Assembly: GCF_000143415.4 (NCBI RefSeq)
Contig: NW_003314320.1
Location: 129,220-193,219 of the forward strand
Direction: 5' to 3'
DNA: 64,000 nt
Source: Selaginella moellendorffii
Lineage: Eukaryota > Streptophyta > Lycopodiopsida > Selaginellales > Selaginellaceae
The notes below the pieces were generated by a model, which ran no database searches, was not told the origin of the DNA, and saw only the letters and a list, made by a program, of their open reading frames with translations. Positions 1 to 11,359 of this stretch are shown piece by piece. Position 1 is the first letter of the stretch. Each line of letters begins with the position of its first letter. A program made the translations under genes and the position numbers.

Positions 1-783
1 TTGGATGGACATTTGGAGTTTATGCTAGAAGATTATAAACTACTAAAAGAATTTGAAGCTCCCACAAAACTATCAATAAAGTTGTTGATAACCATGGCTA
101 AAACAAAACTCAGAGCCATAATATAAATATCAGTTAATTATGAAATTCTAATAAATCAATTGCAATTTTGTGTGCAATTGCAAAACATTTAAACCAACCT
201 TGAAATCATAATTTTAAACCAAAGAAAGGAACTTAGAAAACCACTGTAATTCATGAAATGCCATTATAACAATTAATACCAAATGTATCACATGTCATTG
301 TCAAAGATAAAACATTAGTATCCTAATTTCAATATGAAATTTTTTTTGTGTTTCCTTTTAGTTTACAAAGTTTCCTGGACTTGTGCTTCAATGAAGAAAA
401 TATTGTAGTAGATTTGATGGTGGCAAAAATGCATGGATCTACATCAAAAGAGGTCATAATAGTATTTTTTATCTAAACATTGTATTATTGTATAAGATAT
501 GATAATGTTTTATAAATATTTTAATTTTTAAAATATATATTATACTATTTTTTAAAGAAAAATTATTAACTAAATTTTAAGCATTTTGTAATTTAAAACT
601 TAATATTAAATGTTTTCTAATGTTTTTCAAGAAATATGAAATTCTATACTATATACTACTTGTTTAATACATATTTAGAGCATAAGTTTTATCATGGAAA
701 AGTACATTTTTAATTAATTAAATTAAATGCTATAAAAATTGTATAGTTTATTAAAACTAGTTCCAAAATAAATTTGAAATTGA
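1..783. repeat. AT-rich DNA with a diverged dispersed repeat
   Basis: No gene is visible here. The first ~300 bases resemble, with many differences, the sequence at 58,040-58,300: both carry a 'ataaact.ct.aaa.aattgaag' core followed by AT-rich blocks in the same order, including a shared 'aaaccaac' stretch. A closer relative of the same core lies on the other strand near 43,877-43,990. I read this as an old dispersed repeat of unknown class. The rest is low-complexity AT-rich sequence. Confidence 0.45.
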
Positions 784-788
784 TGTAA
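784..788. repeat. Target-site duplication, left copy (TGTAA)
   Basis: Five bases TGTAA directly precede the 5' LTR and recur directly after the 3' LTR at 6839-6843. A matching 5-bp duplication is what LTR-retrotransposon integrase produces, so the element inserted as a unit and has not recombined with another copy. Confidence 0.9.
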
Positions 789-1932
789 TGTCGCGAATGT
801 GACTTCAGGTATCGAAAGTTACCTGTCGGCTAGTCCTTTCGGATATTCTTTCCTTACTGCCACGATGGCAGGAGGTTGGTATTGCTAGACCCGTTATCAA
901 TTTTCCACTTGAGCTAGTTGAAAAACTGATCAATGACCATGTATTTAGATTGGATAAACATAAAGTAGAAACCCTATGTGTTTCTTGCTGAGCATACTCA
1001 GCCTGGTTTGAGAAACTTGAGTCATTGGCTTGCACTTGCTAGTATCAAGAACCCCCGCGATATTGAGATTGGTCCCTCAACATCGCTAGATGATAGCTTA
1101 CCATGTCTGCCAAACACCCTCGCTATCATGCCCTTTGCATTAGTCTCATTTCGGTCCCAAATACTATTTATGGAAAGTGTCCAGATTTGCTCATTTGGCA
1201 TATCTACGGAATGTAGAGATTGTTCTGAACACAATGGTGTTCGTCCCATGTCCAAATTCGCAATCTAAGGACATTCCATATTTAGTAAGTTTCGAGCTTG
1301 TCCCAGAGACTAACTCCTGATACTAAGGGAGGCTTGGGGTGAAAGCCCAAAGCGTGTATTCCTCAAAGGGGGGGGGCTGTGGGGGGTTCCAAATGTATAG
1401 TAAGGATAGTGGGTAGGTTGGGCATGGCCAACCAACCTAAGGTATAGTCTAACTCCCGCTTATGTGCCTGTCCTTGTTCTGCGTCCGGCTTGGGTCTAAA
1501 CCCAAGTTCCATTCCATGCTAGCTAGTGGAGTACCTATATCCTCACGTTAGGCCACCGGTATGCCGAAATAGCGCCAAACTCCGTTTGGCTCCGTTTTAC
1601 GTACTAGTCCTGGCATTGGGAAGCTGGTTGCTCCAGGACTGTTCCAAGTCGCTCTGGGCTCCTGTCCCTTCACTCCATGGGCTATATGCTCAAGAGTTGC
1701 TCCGTGGTTCGGTTCTATCACCCCTTGGCTCCACGTTTGGGAGTTTGGCACCGTTCCTTCGTTCAGTGGCCCAAGGCCCTGAACCTTGAGTTCCGCACCA
1801 CATTCCTTTGGACATGTGGTATGTGACATGTGGCATCTGTAACGTGGCACAAAGAGGGTTTAGGTTCCGCTTCGTGGTGTTATCCTATGGTAAATCACCA
1901 TAGGATAAAGGGTCAAAACCACGTGCACTACA
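789..1932 (+). repeat. 5' long terminal repeat
   Basis: Starts TGTCGCGAATG and ends GCACTACA. It is 1,144 bp, the same length as the 3' copy. Over the first ~220 bp I count 13 differences between the LTRs, all transitions. Short open frames inside it (805-1035, 978-1268, 1526-1850) occur in both LTR copies, match no known protein and are not annotated as genes. Confidence 0.9.
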
Positions 1933-1934
1933 TT

Positions 1935-1946
1935 TGGTATCAGAGG
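1935..1946 (+). other. Primer binding site (initiator Met tRNA type)
   Basis: TGGTATCAGAGG lies two bases inside the 5' LTR. TGGTATCAGAGC is the usual complement of the plant initiator methionine tRNA 3' end; only the last base differs here. It would prime minus-strand DNA synthesis of the element. Confidence 0.85.
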
Positions 1947-4900
1947 ATGAGTCTTAGCGAGTACTATTCAATGAGATTGGGCAACTAGTCTCATTGCATA
2001 TGCAGAGATGAAAATGATAATCCGAGTGGGTACACGTTTGGGTGCTAAAACTTGGCAATCGTTCCTTGGGTATGGATTTGGTTACCGTTTTGTACCATAT
2101 TATATGAGCTTGCTCTTGGGCTCATAGGAAGGATTGAGTTGTTCCAGAAGCATGAGTTTGCACTTGGGCTCATGAGTGAGGCACATTAGCAACTCAAGGT
2201 TACACTTTGAGTTGGTAGGATTAATATTAGCCTATTGGTGGTTCCATGAGTGGTTCTAGTGGTTCCATGAGTTATTCCTTGTACCATAGGTGAAAGCAAA
2301 CCTCTCTGGGTTTGCTATGAGTGGCAAATAGGCTGGTCCGTAACTGTTTAGCATGGCACTAGTGGATCCTTCCTAGATATGATTATAAGTGAATCAATCA
2401 AAACTGTAGGGATTAGTCTATTGGTTCAAGTAGTCATTGCCATACTCTCTCATAAACTTTTCTTGGATTGGACTGAAGGCAGTGCGAAAGCAAGCTTGAG
2501 GTTTGGTCAAAAATGAGACCGAAAAGAGAGTCATCAGAGACGAAGGATCAAACACGTAAATCATTTTCTTTTCTTAGAGAGATGATTTGCAACAAGGTGT
2601 TAACTCATTGCTCGTGTTCACATCATGCAAACAAAAGTCCCTATCTTGATGCATGTTAGAAATGATGGTCTTACAATGGTGAGTTATGGGATGGATAGCA
2701 GTGAAGCGCTATACCATTTTGTCTAGGCTTGCTATTGGAAGACTTGGGTTGCAATACTCAATTCTTTTCCGGGGAACCTTGTTATTGCTCCTTGAGTAGC
2801 TTGGTGTTGGATTAGTGTTGAGTTTGGTCGGAAAGAGAGTGGCATGAGTTTGTTCGTGTTGTGAACAAAAATTAGTGGTGTTAAGTGTTGTAAATTTCTA
2901 TTGATGGGGTGTGGCATTTATGTTGCATTTTGTCGAATCGAGTTGGCACTTGATATTCACATAAACCTTTGCAGTAGTGATATGGGCATTGCTCATAGTG
3001 TTACTCAATTGATGATCAAGTCATTGTGATACTTACATCATATCCATGTGATAATGAGCAATGTGTTTACGAAGTTGTTTGGTTAAATGATGATCAACCC
3101 CAAAGTGGTTGATGGAGAAGCTAGTCTACTTGTACGAAGTAGCATTGTAGTAGCTTTGACTAGATTTTCAATGGTGGTCCATTATGCTAAGCTTAAGCAG
3201 GTACCTTGTTTCATAGAGTTCGCCCATTAAAGTGTTGGAAAAAGGTTATAGCATTCGTTTGTTATAACTTGTCGGTTGACCCGTTAACACTTAGAGTAAA
3301 TTGTTGGATGGAGAAAATGTGTAGTTGGGGCATTGACATCACTAGCACTTGTGCTAGTGGGGATGACATTGTTATGTTGAGTGACGAGGAGTTTTTTTTT
3401 CCTTAAGCTTGATTTTTCATGTCATTTTTCTTGTTAGTGTTTTGGCTTCACATTGGATCTTGAAGGTGATTGAAGAAAAGTGTTAGTGCAATGTGAATAT
3501 CCGAAGATGTGGTTTTCGTGATCAAGCATTGGATGTTCATTTTGCACTTTGCGGATGTCGGTGTTGGATATCGGTTAAATGGGCAAAGATGTTCGATACT
3601 TAAGCATATTGATGGATCATGAGAATTTGTGTCAAGATGAACCTATGTGAAGTTGTTTGTAAGAGGAAGTTGGTTGAGTCTTGAAAGTTTGTATTCCTGG
3701 ACTGAGAGCCATTCTTTCTCTAGGATGGAAATTTTTCCATAAATTTTTTTAGGCTTTTCCAATGGCTAATCTGTTGGTCACTTTGCTCGAAAACCATTCC
3801 GTTTTCGTAAGCTAGTACAAACTAGTGAAATGGTTGGAGTTGACTTTGGTTGGCTTAGACCTTAGTAAATAGTTTGTATGATGCAGCCCGGAAGGGATGT
3901 TGACTTTTGGGGCTAAGACAATTGAGTTGGATAGAGTCTAGAGTTAGTGTAGAAAAGTGGCTGTGCATTTTTCTTAGAAAGGTGTCCCTTGTACCTTTCT
4001 TTTGTAGTGTTATGCTTGGTGGCAGGTTGCACCTTGCATTACGTTAGACTCTATGAGAGTAGTGAGTTTTCACTGATCTTGACTTAGTCTTGGTGGCCCT
4101 GCGCCTTGGCTGAGGATTGTGATGTCCAACTTAGTTGTTTGAGGTTGAGATGTTGATACCTGTACTATAGCTATGTCTATAAGGAGGTTGTTGTACCGAT
4201 ATGAGTCCATCTCATGGTCTTCACTTTAGTTTCGACTGAGTGTTGATCATATAGCTAGTCTCTTCAAGGCATGCTCAGAGCTATTGACTAAATGCATTAG
4301 TGAGCTTATTGTGGTTGAGTTGGATTCGAGTGGTCATTTAGTTTGTGCTTGTCTATAAACTTTTATCTCGTACCTGGGGTATTGTGTTCATGTTAGACAA
4401 GTATGTGACTCGATAACATGATTTTTTTAACTGTGTTGATGTTCAAACGAACTGAGTGGCAAGTTGAGTTAGTTGTGTTCTAGACGAGATTATTTAGTAG
4501 AGGGTTGAACTTTAGCTTTTCCTTGAAAAGTGATTTAGTTGTGGACTATGCTAACTCTACGAGAGGAAGAGTTAGTGATCGATATTAGAATGTTGAGTCC
4601 TTGTTAGATTTGAGTTCGGGATATAGCGATCATTAATGATTTTTTTTGGGCTTGTTATGAAGTGAGTTATGTCTTACATTGCTAACACTTACTTAAGCAA
4701 CTCTGGTTCCTTGGTATTATTGACCGGGATCTATTCAAATTAACTTATGCGATGGTTGGCATGACTAAGTGTTTGTTGGTCTTACCACATTCATTCTATT
4801 CTGTTGATTGTTGTTAGAGTTAGTTCTAATAGATTAGGATGTTATTTCCTTTGGGTGATACATTCGCGAGCATTGTGCTTGTCGGTTAAGGATACTTTGT

Positions 4901-5681
4901 GTTATTTGAGTTATCTTTCATAAGTGGTTTGGCATACTATCTACAATCTTTGGTAGTTAAGTTTTCTCATTGAGTGTACTTGATGATATACTTGCTATTG
5001 AATTTTGTTGGATGGTGAATCTTATATTTTCCAATGATAGTGATCTTGGTGGTTCCTATACTGTAATCCTAGTTTATCGGATGATAACTTACTTGGAATA
5101 CTTTTGTGTTCTAACCTAAGATATATTCACTGATAATTAAGTCTCTAAGATATCATTGTTTATGACTTTGATATTGTCCATCTATTGATCTTTGAGTTTG
5201 GGCCAGTATAGGTAGATTGGCTTCAGCACTTCGTGTGCATGTTGAAATCTCTAATCATGGGATAGCTACTGTCGACTGGTCACATAACCCACCTCTCTGT
5301 TGATGTTCCTTTTTCGTTGAAAGGGCGTGACCGTGTAAACAACTCTAACTGCCTATTTACAGTAGTCTATCTAAACCTTACCGACGGGTTTGGTTTCTTT
5401 GCTTAGGAGGGTTGGGGCATCTGGCTTCTCTTTCTATGTCTCTGCGGGCAGGGGCATATCACACTTTTGTAAGTTAGGTGACTCCTAGAGCAGCAAGGGT
5501 GGCTAACTCTGTTGGTCATTTCCTTGTCGGCGACGGCCGGAAGGTGTTTGAGTTGGTAGTGCATCCGCGTTAAACAAAGAGGTTACCCCTTAACTCATTT
5601 AAGTTGGTGCATTTTTCTGGAGTTGTTTCCTTGGCGGTATTCTAGACTCGAGTATGCATCGACGAGGACATTGATCTTCCC
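1947..5681 (+). other. Non-coding interior of the LTR element
   Basis: About 3.7 kb of TG-rich sequence between primer site and purine tract. I checked it for retroelement protein motifs on both strands and recognise none; the longest open frames (2732-2917 on minus, 3206-3406 on plus) look random. Simple repetition of phrases such as 'catgagt' and 'ggttcc' occurs near 2140-2290. Confidence 0.75.
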
Positions 5682-5694
5682 TAGGGGGGGAGAG
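5682..5694 (+). other. Polypurine tract
   Basis: An uninterrupted purine run (a G-run followed by AGAG) immediately upstream of the 3' LTR start at 5695. This is the expected position and composition for the plus-strand primer of an LTR retrotransposon. Confidence 0.85.
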
Positions 5695-6838
5695 TGTCGC
5701 GAATGTGACTTCAGGTATTGAAAGTTACCTGTTGGCTAGTCCTTTTGGATATTCTTTCCTTACTACCACGATGGCAGAAGGTCGGTATTGCTAGACCCGT
5801 TATCAGTTTCCCACTTGAGCTAGTTGAGAAACTGGTCAATGACCATGCATTTAGATTGGATAAACATAAAGTAGGAACCCTATGTGTTTCTTGCTGAGCA
5901 TACTCGGCCTGGTTTGAGAAACTTGAGTCATTGGCTTGCACTTGCTAGTATCAAGAACCCCCGCGATATTGAGATTGGTCCCTCAACATCGCTAGATGAT
6001 AGCTTACCATGTCTGCCAAACACCCTCGCTATCATGCCCTTTGCGTTAGTCTCATTTCGGTCCTAAATGCTATTTATGGAAAGTGTCCAGATTTGCTCAT
6101 TTGGCATATCTATGGAATGTAGAGATTGTTCTGAACACAATGGTGTTCATCCCATGTCCAAATTCGCAATCTAAGGACATTCCATATTTAGTAAGTTTCG
6201 AGCTTGTCCCAGAGACTAACTCTTGATACTAAGGGAGGCTTGGGGTGAAAGCCCAAAGCGTGTGTTCCTCAAAGGGGGGGGGTTGTGGGGGGTTCCAAAT
6301 GTATAGTAGGGATAGTGGGTAGGTCGGGCATGGCTAACCAACTTGAGGCATAGTCTAACTCCCGCTTGTGTGCCTGTCTTTGTTCTGCATCCGGCTTGGG
6401 TCTAAGCCCAAGTTCCATTCCATGCTAGCTAGTGGAGTACCTATATCCTCACGTTAGGCCACCGGTATGCCGAAATAGCGCCAAACTCCGTTTGGCTTCG
6501 TTTTGCGTACTGATCCTGGCATTGGGAAGCTGGTTGCTCCAGGACTGTTCCAAGTCGCTCCGGGCTCCTATCCCTTCACTCCTTGGGCTATATGCTCAAG
6601 AGTTGCTCCGTGGTTCGGTTCTATCACTCCTTGGCTCTACGTTTGGGAGTTTGGCACCGTTCCTTCGTTCAGTGGCCCAAGGTCCTGAACCTTGAGTTCC
6701 GCACCATGTTCCTTTGGACACATGGCATGTGACACATGGCATCTGTCACGTGGCACAAAGAGGGTTTAGGTTCCGCTTCGTGGTGTTATCCTATGGTAAA
6801 TCACCATAGGATAAAGGGTCAAAACCACATGTGCTACA
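5695..6838 (+). repeat. 3' long terminal repeat
   Basis: Second 1,144-bp LTR copy, beginning TGTCGCGAATG and ending GTGCTACA, followed directly by the TGTAA target duplication at 6839-6843. It carries the same short, apparently meaningless open frames as the 5' LTR. Confidence 0.9.
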
Positions 6839-6843
6839 TGTAA

Positions 6844-7490
6844 TCATAGATATTGTTTTGTATTTGAGAAGGTTGTGGTAAATTTTTTATTTAAAATAAA
6901 AAACTCAAAAACTATTATTTCAATATTGTTAGCACTTATTTAAATTTGTTAGATTAATTAAGAAAGGCTTATACTGGGGATGATAATATTGTGGCTGCAA
7001 CCTTAAAAGTACATTTATATATGTCATTTTTCTTTAGTTCATCACATGAGCTGGTGAAAAAGCTTTTAGAGTTATTGAAAAAGAAGAATAAACTTGAGTT
7101 AACAAAAAAGTTGCCTAAATATTTGAAAAAGCAAAAGCAAATAAGCCAAATAAACTGGAGTTGAAAATATTATTAATGCTCCTCTTTTTGTTCTTCTACT
7201 ACTTATTTTAACTCTTTTCTCAACCTCATTCTTTGTTAACTCACTGGAAAACACCATTAACTTCTCTTAGTCCACTAAGTAAATTTTTTAACTTCTAATT
7301 ACTAACCACTTCTCAACTCGTTATTCTAAACTACTCTGGTATAACCACTTAATACCGGCTGCCTAAAGTTTTGTGGTATAAGGTTTAGAGGTACATGATA
7401 ACATGGAGGATCAGATCATGGGTTATGAAGGATGACAATGTAAGTAGTACATAAGCAAGTGTTCGAGAATTTGTAACATACCTATGTCTA
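6844..7490. other. AT-rich intergenic stretch
   Basis: About 650 bp between the LTR element and the MYB remnant. I see no gene, RNA or recognisable repeat in it. Confidence 0.6.
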
Positions 7491-7493
7491 TCT

Positions 7494-8567
7494 GTGTTTG
7501 AGTTGAGATTTTTCTGTGTTTCAGAGTGTGAAGTGGAGAGGCTTGAAGCTTGCAACATCCTGTGCAAGCACCTTGAGCTGAGTCACTGTAGTGTAAGAGT
7601 TCCAATGTTTTTTCCTTGGCATGTGCGGAATCCCGAGGAGGAAAAGCTCGTCGTGGAAATGCAAGCCAAGCTCGGCAAAGTGGGCCAAGATCGATGCCTG
7701 GCGCACTGACAACGATGTCAAAGACTTGTGGAGTAACAGGCAGAAGAGGCAGAAGAGGGCACTGCAGCGGCAAAGGCGACTGCTCCGGCCTCGACTTGCA
7801 CGACATGAACAAGGAGCCCCTCGACGAGTTCTCTGCATTCCAGGTAAGAAGAAAAGCCACACTTGTAACTTAATCTTCCAGCCATCTCGCAAGCCTGTAG
7901 AGCTGAAACGAAACTAACGAAACAGATAGAAAGAGAATGCTACGCACTGTAAGGAAATCCCCCCTCCAAGAAGGGACCAAAGAACACGCAGAGATGCGAG
8001 AAAACCCTGACAGGTTGACTGGAAAAACAAAATAAAGAGCGTGCCTCGTTCATTGTTCACAGCCACAGTTGTTTTCTCGACCGCACAGGTTCCGAGTCCT
8101 GCACGCTGCTGTCGTCGCCCTTCCAGAGCTTCGCCCGGCGTCTCTGTTTCGGGAACGAGGAGGAGGGCGACACCTTCCGGGAGCAGTCCAAGGAGTGGAA
8201 ACCTACCAGGCAGAGCTTGCAGGCCTTCAGTGACTTGGAAGACATGGAAGTCGTCTGGATCACTGCAAAGTTGCCGGACACGGATTTCTCAAACTCGAAT
8301 GCCGCGGCAGCAGAAGTGGCAGCAGCGCAGCCACGACTGGAACCCCTGCAGCTCAACACCAACATCACCCAAGCCAGCAAAATCAGCAGCAGCAGCAAGG
8401 TGGTGGTACCTTTAGAGAGCGGACTCTTCCTCTTTCATGGACGCATCTGGATGAAGGCACAAGAGCGGCAGCTTCTCCCATTGCGGTGGACTGCCAGCAA
8501 ACTGGCTGATACGTTGGATTCGCTCAGTCCTGCTAAGTTCGTCAGTATGTTTAGTCTAGTCGAGTGA
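7494..8567 (+). pseudogene. R2R3-MYB remnant, DUO1-like (frameshifted, R2 missing)
   Basis: A clear R3 MYB repeat is present but split between two frames. One frame (7,620-7,675) reads NPEEEKLVVEMQAKLG; the next carries KWAKI, then RTDNDVKDLWSNRQKRQKR (about 7,676-7,760). Compared with the usual family wording (LGNKWAKIA..LPGRTDNDVK), two bases are missing at GGCAA/AGTGG and three residues before RTDND. RTDNDVK.[FL]WS.RQKR is characteristic of DUO1-type MYBs. No R2 repeat is seen upstream. Downstream, an intron of 7844-8088 would join to an exon (8089-8567) encoding SESCTLLSSPFQSF and an acidic, Ser/Gln-rich tail in the frame of the second half. With R2 absent and R3 shifted, DNA binding is unlikely. 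A sequencing error could explain the shift but not the missing R2. Confidence 0.7.
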
Positions 8568-8875
8568 TTTTCTTCTCCGATATAGCAGCTAGAGGCTTTT
8601 ACCTGGTAGCCTTGTAGCGGTAGTAGCAATTTTGTTACATAGAGAGCAAAACTCTCTTCACCTAGAACAGCTAGAAGAACAGCACGATTCGATAGAGCTC
8701 AAACGTGGAGGAATGCCGAGAATGCGGCAAAAGGATCTAGCTAAGATTCGTCGCGGCGATTACCTTGGAAAGCGCGCTTAGCCGGCCTCGAAATACTTCG
8801 GGCCCTCCGACGTCCAAGAGCCCTAATCTGCCCAAGGCGCTAGGGTTTGTCACGCGCATTGGTCGCGCCTCCCCA
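8568..8875 (+). promoter_or_regulatory. Promoter and 5' leader of the VMP1-like gene
   Basis: About 300 bp between the MYB remnant and the VMP1-like start codon. It contains TAGGGTTT at 8841-8848, 27 bp before the ATG, a telo-box-like motif seen in other leaders of this window. I see no clear TATA box. Confidence 0.5.
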
Positions 8876-10664
8876 ATGGCGGACGAATTCTCCTCGCCGG
8901 TAGCGCCCACCGCCAGCTCCAGCTTCACCAGCACCATCGGGATCGATCCAATGAGTAAGTGTCGTTCGCTCTTTCCAGCGCTCTCATCGATCTCGCGCTC
9001 GCTCGAAATTTCGAGCTCTTAGACACCGATTTCCTTCTTTTTTTCTTTTTTCACTTCGTTCCTTCCAGAACGGTTGAAGAGGATGCATACCAGACAACGC
9101 GAGCAGCTCGTTCTCACGAAGCAGCCGCTCACGACCACGAAATTCTTCCTGCTGGCCATGCTCCAACATCTGGGACGGATTTGGATCTACGCTGCGAGGC
9201 ACAGATTCACGTTTCTCTTGTTCCTTTTTCTCTGCTTCGCGTCGGGATGCACACTGCTGGTGGTCGGAGGGTATGAGAAGGTATTTATTTCTCTTCTCCC
9301 ATTCAAGCCTGCTCTTCATGAAAGCTCGATTCTTCTCTCGCAGGTAATGGAGGAAGCCTGGCTATATTTTCGTTTCGCTGTATGGTGGATCGGCCTTGGA
9401 GTGGCTTCTTCGATCGGACTCGGTAAAGTTCCTGGATTTTTTTAAAAGGTTTCTCTCTTAAAGTCTTACGCGTTTCTCCAGGCTCGGGACTACACACGTT
9501 CGTGCTCTACCTTGGTCCTCACATTGCCATGTTTACGCTCAAAGCCACCCTCTGTGGACGCGACGACTTAAAGTCCGCGCCATACGACACACCATATTTT
9601 GGAACGAGTGCCTCATGGGCGGACAAGGACTGTACGAGCATTGGAGCTCCCCAGTTTCCCCGGCTTGCATCCGAGCACGAGAGTTACATGGTCCCGCTCT
9701 ACAATGTCTTGGTACAAGTCCAGCCCGAGGCAGTCTTGTGGGGGATTGGGACGGCCCTTGGAGAGCTTCCGCCTTACTTTGTTTCTAGAGCAGGTATCCT
9801 CATTTCATTTGCTTTTAAGTTTCGTGTCACTGACTTAGAAGGTCCGCAGCTCGGTTGTCTGGCGAGCGTCTAAAGGCTCTTGACGACATCGAGAACGAGT
9901 CCGCCACAAAGGATTCCTTGCTGACGCGAGTAAGGCAGTGGATGGTGACGAAAATCCAGCGGTTTGGATTTTTCACGATCTTGATTTGTGCTTCGGTATG
10001 TCTATATTATTTCTTTTTAGTGTTGCTTTTTGGCACGACTCACGCTCCGTTCCGCAGGTGCCGAATCCGTTGTTCGATTTAGCGGGAATGATGTGTGGGC
10101 ATTTTCTTGTTCCTTTCTGGAAGTTTTTCCTGGCCACCTTATTGGGGAAGGCAGTCATCAAGACGCACATACAGGTACTGTATCTTGACAGTAACAGAAA
10201 ATCTCATTTGTGCACTGTTTGGCAGACGATTTTCATCATCTTGGCTTGCAACGCGCACTTGGTAGAGCTCATATTGGACTCGCTAACCTGGAGCTTATCT
10301 AAGGTGCCTACGTTCTCCTTCATCTTGCCGAGAATCAGGACCACTCTACAAGGTGCCCAGGAGAGCTTTCGTCACGGCCAGCAAGCGAAAGTAAGTAGTC
10401 TCTCCAAGATCCTTGGTACTGACAAGATTGAAGACGCAAAATCTAGTCTTGTTCCTCGGTACTGATGGATGTTGCTTTCAGTCCGGGCAGCCAAACATGG
10501 TCGCGTTCGCCTGGAACACCTTCGTGATGGTCATACTCATGGGATTCCTGGCTTCCATCGTGAATTCCACGGCGCAGGGCTATCTCATGCAACGCCAGCT
10601 GCGAGAAATGGAGACGGTCGAGAAGCAAGAGGAGCAACAACAACAAGCTCCTCGTCAGGATTGA
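8876..10664 (+). CDS. KMS1: VMP1/KMS1-like membrane protein (VTT domain)
   Basis: Encodes a multi-spanning ER/Golgi membrane protein of the vacuole membrane protein 1 family (Arabidopsis KMS1/KMS2, 'Killing Me Slowly'), which in animals and plants acts in secretory-pathway integrity, lipid scrambling and autophagosome formation. Eight exons fit in phase: 8876-8954, 9069-9280, 9344-9422, 9482-9793, 9850-9995, 10058-10174, 10226-10390, 10482-10664, giving 430 aa. Diagnostic blocks are [30 protein letters not shown] and [20 protein letters not shown], the last being the VTT/SNARE-associated core. A hydrophobic segment near residue 60, several more through the core and one near the C terminus ([16 protein letters not shown]) are the membrane spans. 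The C-terminal tail is Gln/Glu-rich. The start is the first ATG after the telo-box motif. Confidence 0.92.
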
Positions 10665-11359
10665 GTCCCAAGAACTCACTCACTGACCCTTCTCCTCGAA
10701 TTTTTTTCTCTCTCTCTTTCTTTTTCTCTGTTCTCCTTTTGGGAAGCTAACCAGCAGGCAGACTAGAAGAGGCAGTACCGCCAAGATCACTACTCTCTCC
10801 TTGATTCCTCGATTCCTTCGAACGACAACGATGACAATATCATAGCCATAGCAATTGTACATGAACACCACGATTCTTCTTACTCGAACGATTCAATCAA
10901 AACGTTGACTTAGTTGACTAAGTCAACGAAAAACATTGACTCTAATGGTCAATGGACAATCGTGCGTTCGCATTGTATATTGTTGGGTCAACAGCACTGC
11001 CACGTGACCGTGGACCCACGAGGAAGCATTAAAATAGCACACTTCACATGACGGTCACATGGCAAATTATCCGTTAGCAAGCCTGGCCGTTGGATGGCGC
11101 GACAGCAGTCTCGGTTCGACGGTGGACGGGAGTTGCTTAGAAACCACGCCGCATTGCATATCGCTTTCGCCGCGTGCCGCGACTTCAAGCGTTGGATGCG
11201 GGCTCGCGACGGTTGAGATGTGAATGACATGCTGACGGTTGATGGGTGCCGATCAACGGCACAGCTTTGCTTTCCACGATTTCCACGAACAGCAAAGAGC
11301 GGCAGTGTTTTAAAGAAGGAAGAAGGAAATCTCTTGTGATTTCCAGTTTGATCCTCGCT
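10665..11359. other. Intergenic region with W-box hairpin cluster
   Basis: About 700 bp between the VMP1-like stop and the next start. Apart from the W-box cluster listed separately, I see no gene; antisense frames here (for example 10988-11470) look incidental. Confidence 0.6.
10903..10992. promoter_or_regulatory. Cluster of six W-boxes, two forming a hairpin
   Basis: TTGAC[T/C] core sites occur at 10905, 10914 and 10936 on plus and at 10921, 10947 and 10987 on minus. W-boxes are WRKY transcription-factor sites. The first part, 10903-10928, is a perfect 11-bp inverted repeat (CGTTGACTTAG / CTAAGTCAACG) around a 4-nt loop, so it could also form a cruciform. The cluster lies about 370 bp upstream of the TIGR01589-type gene, suggesting WRKY control of that gene; it is also downstream of the VMP1-like stop. 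Confidence 0.7.

Larger units (their letters stand above)
789..6838 (+). mobile_element. LTR retrotransposon without coding capacity (LARD-like)
   Basis: A structurally complete LTR element: two 1,144-bp LTRs (789-1932 and 5695-6838) beginning TG and ending CA, a TGTAA duplication on both sides, a primer binding site just inside the 5' LTR and a G-rich purine tract just before the 3' LTR. The 3.76-kb interior has no open frame longer than about 66 codons, and I recognise no gag, protease, reverse transcriptase, RNase H or integrase motif in it. It therefore looks like a non-autonomous element of the large retrotransposon derivative type, moved by another element's proteins. A completely decayed autonomous element is the alternative, but the well-preserved ends argue against great age. 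Confidence 0.88.

Noticed and set aside
805-1850. Several 75-100 codon frames in the LTRs
   Set aside because: They recur in the second LTR, lie on both strands, and match no family; LTRs are not expected to code.
1933-5694. A hidden gag-pol in the first LTR element
   Set aside because: I looked for PFGL/YxDD, RNase H, H-H-C-C and DDE-type blocks on both strands and saw none.
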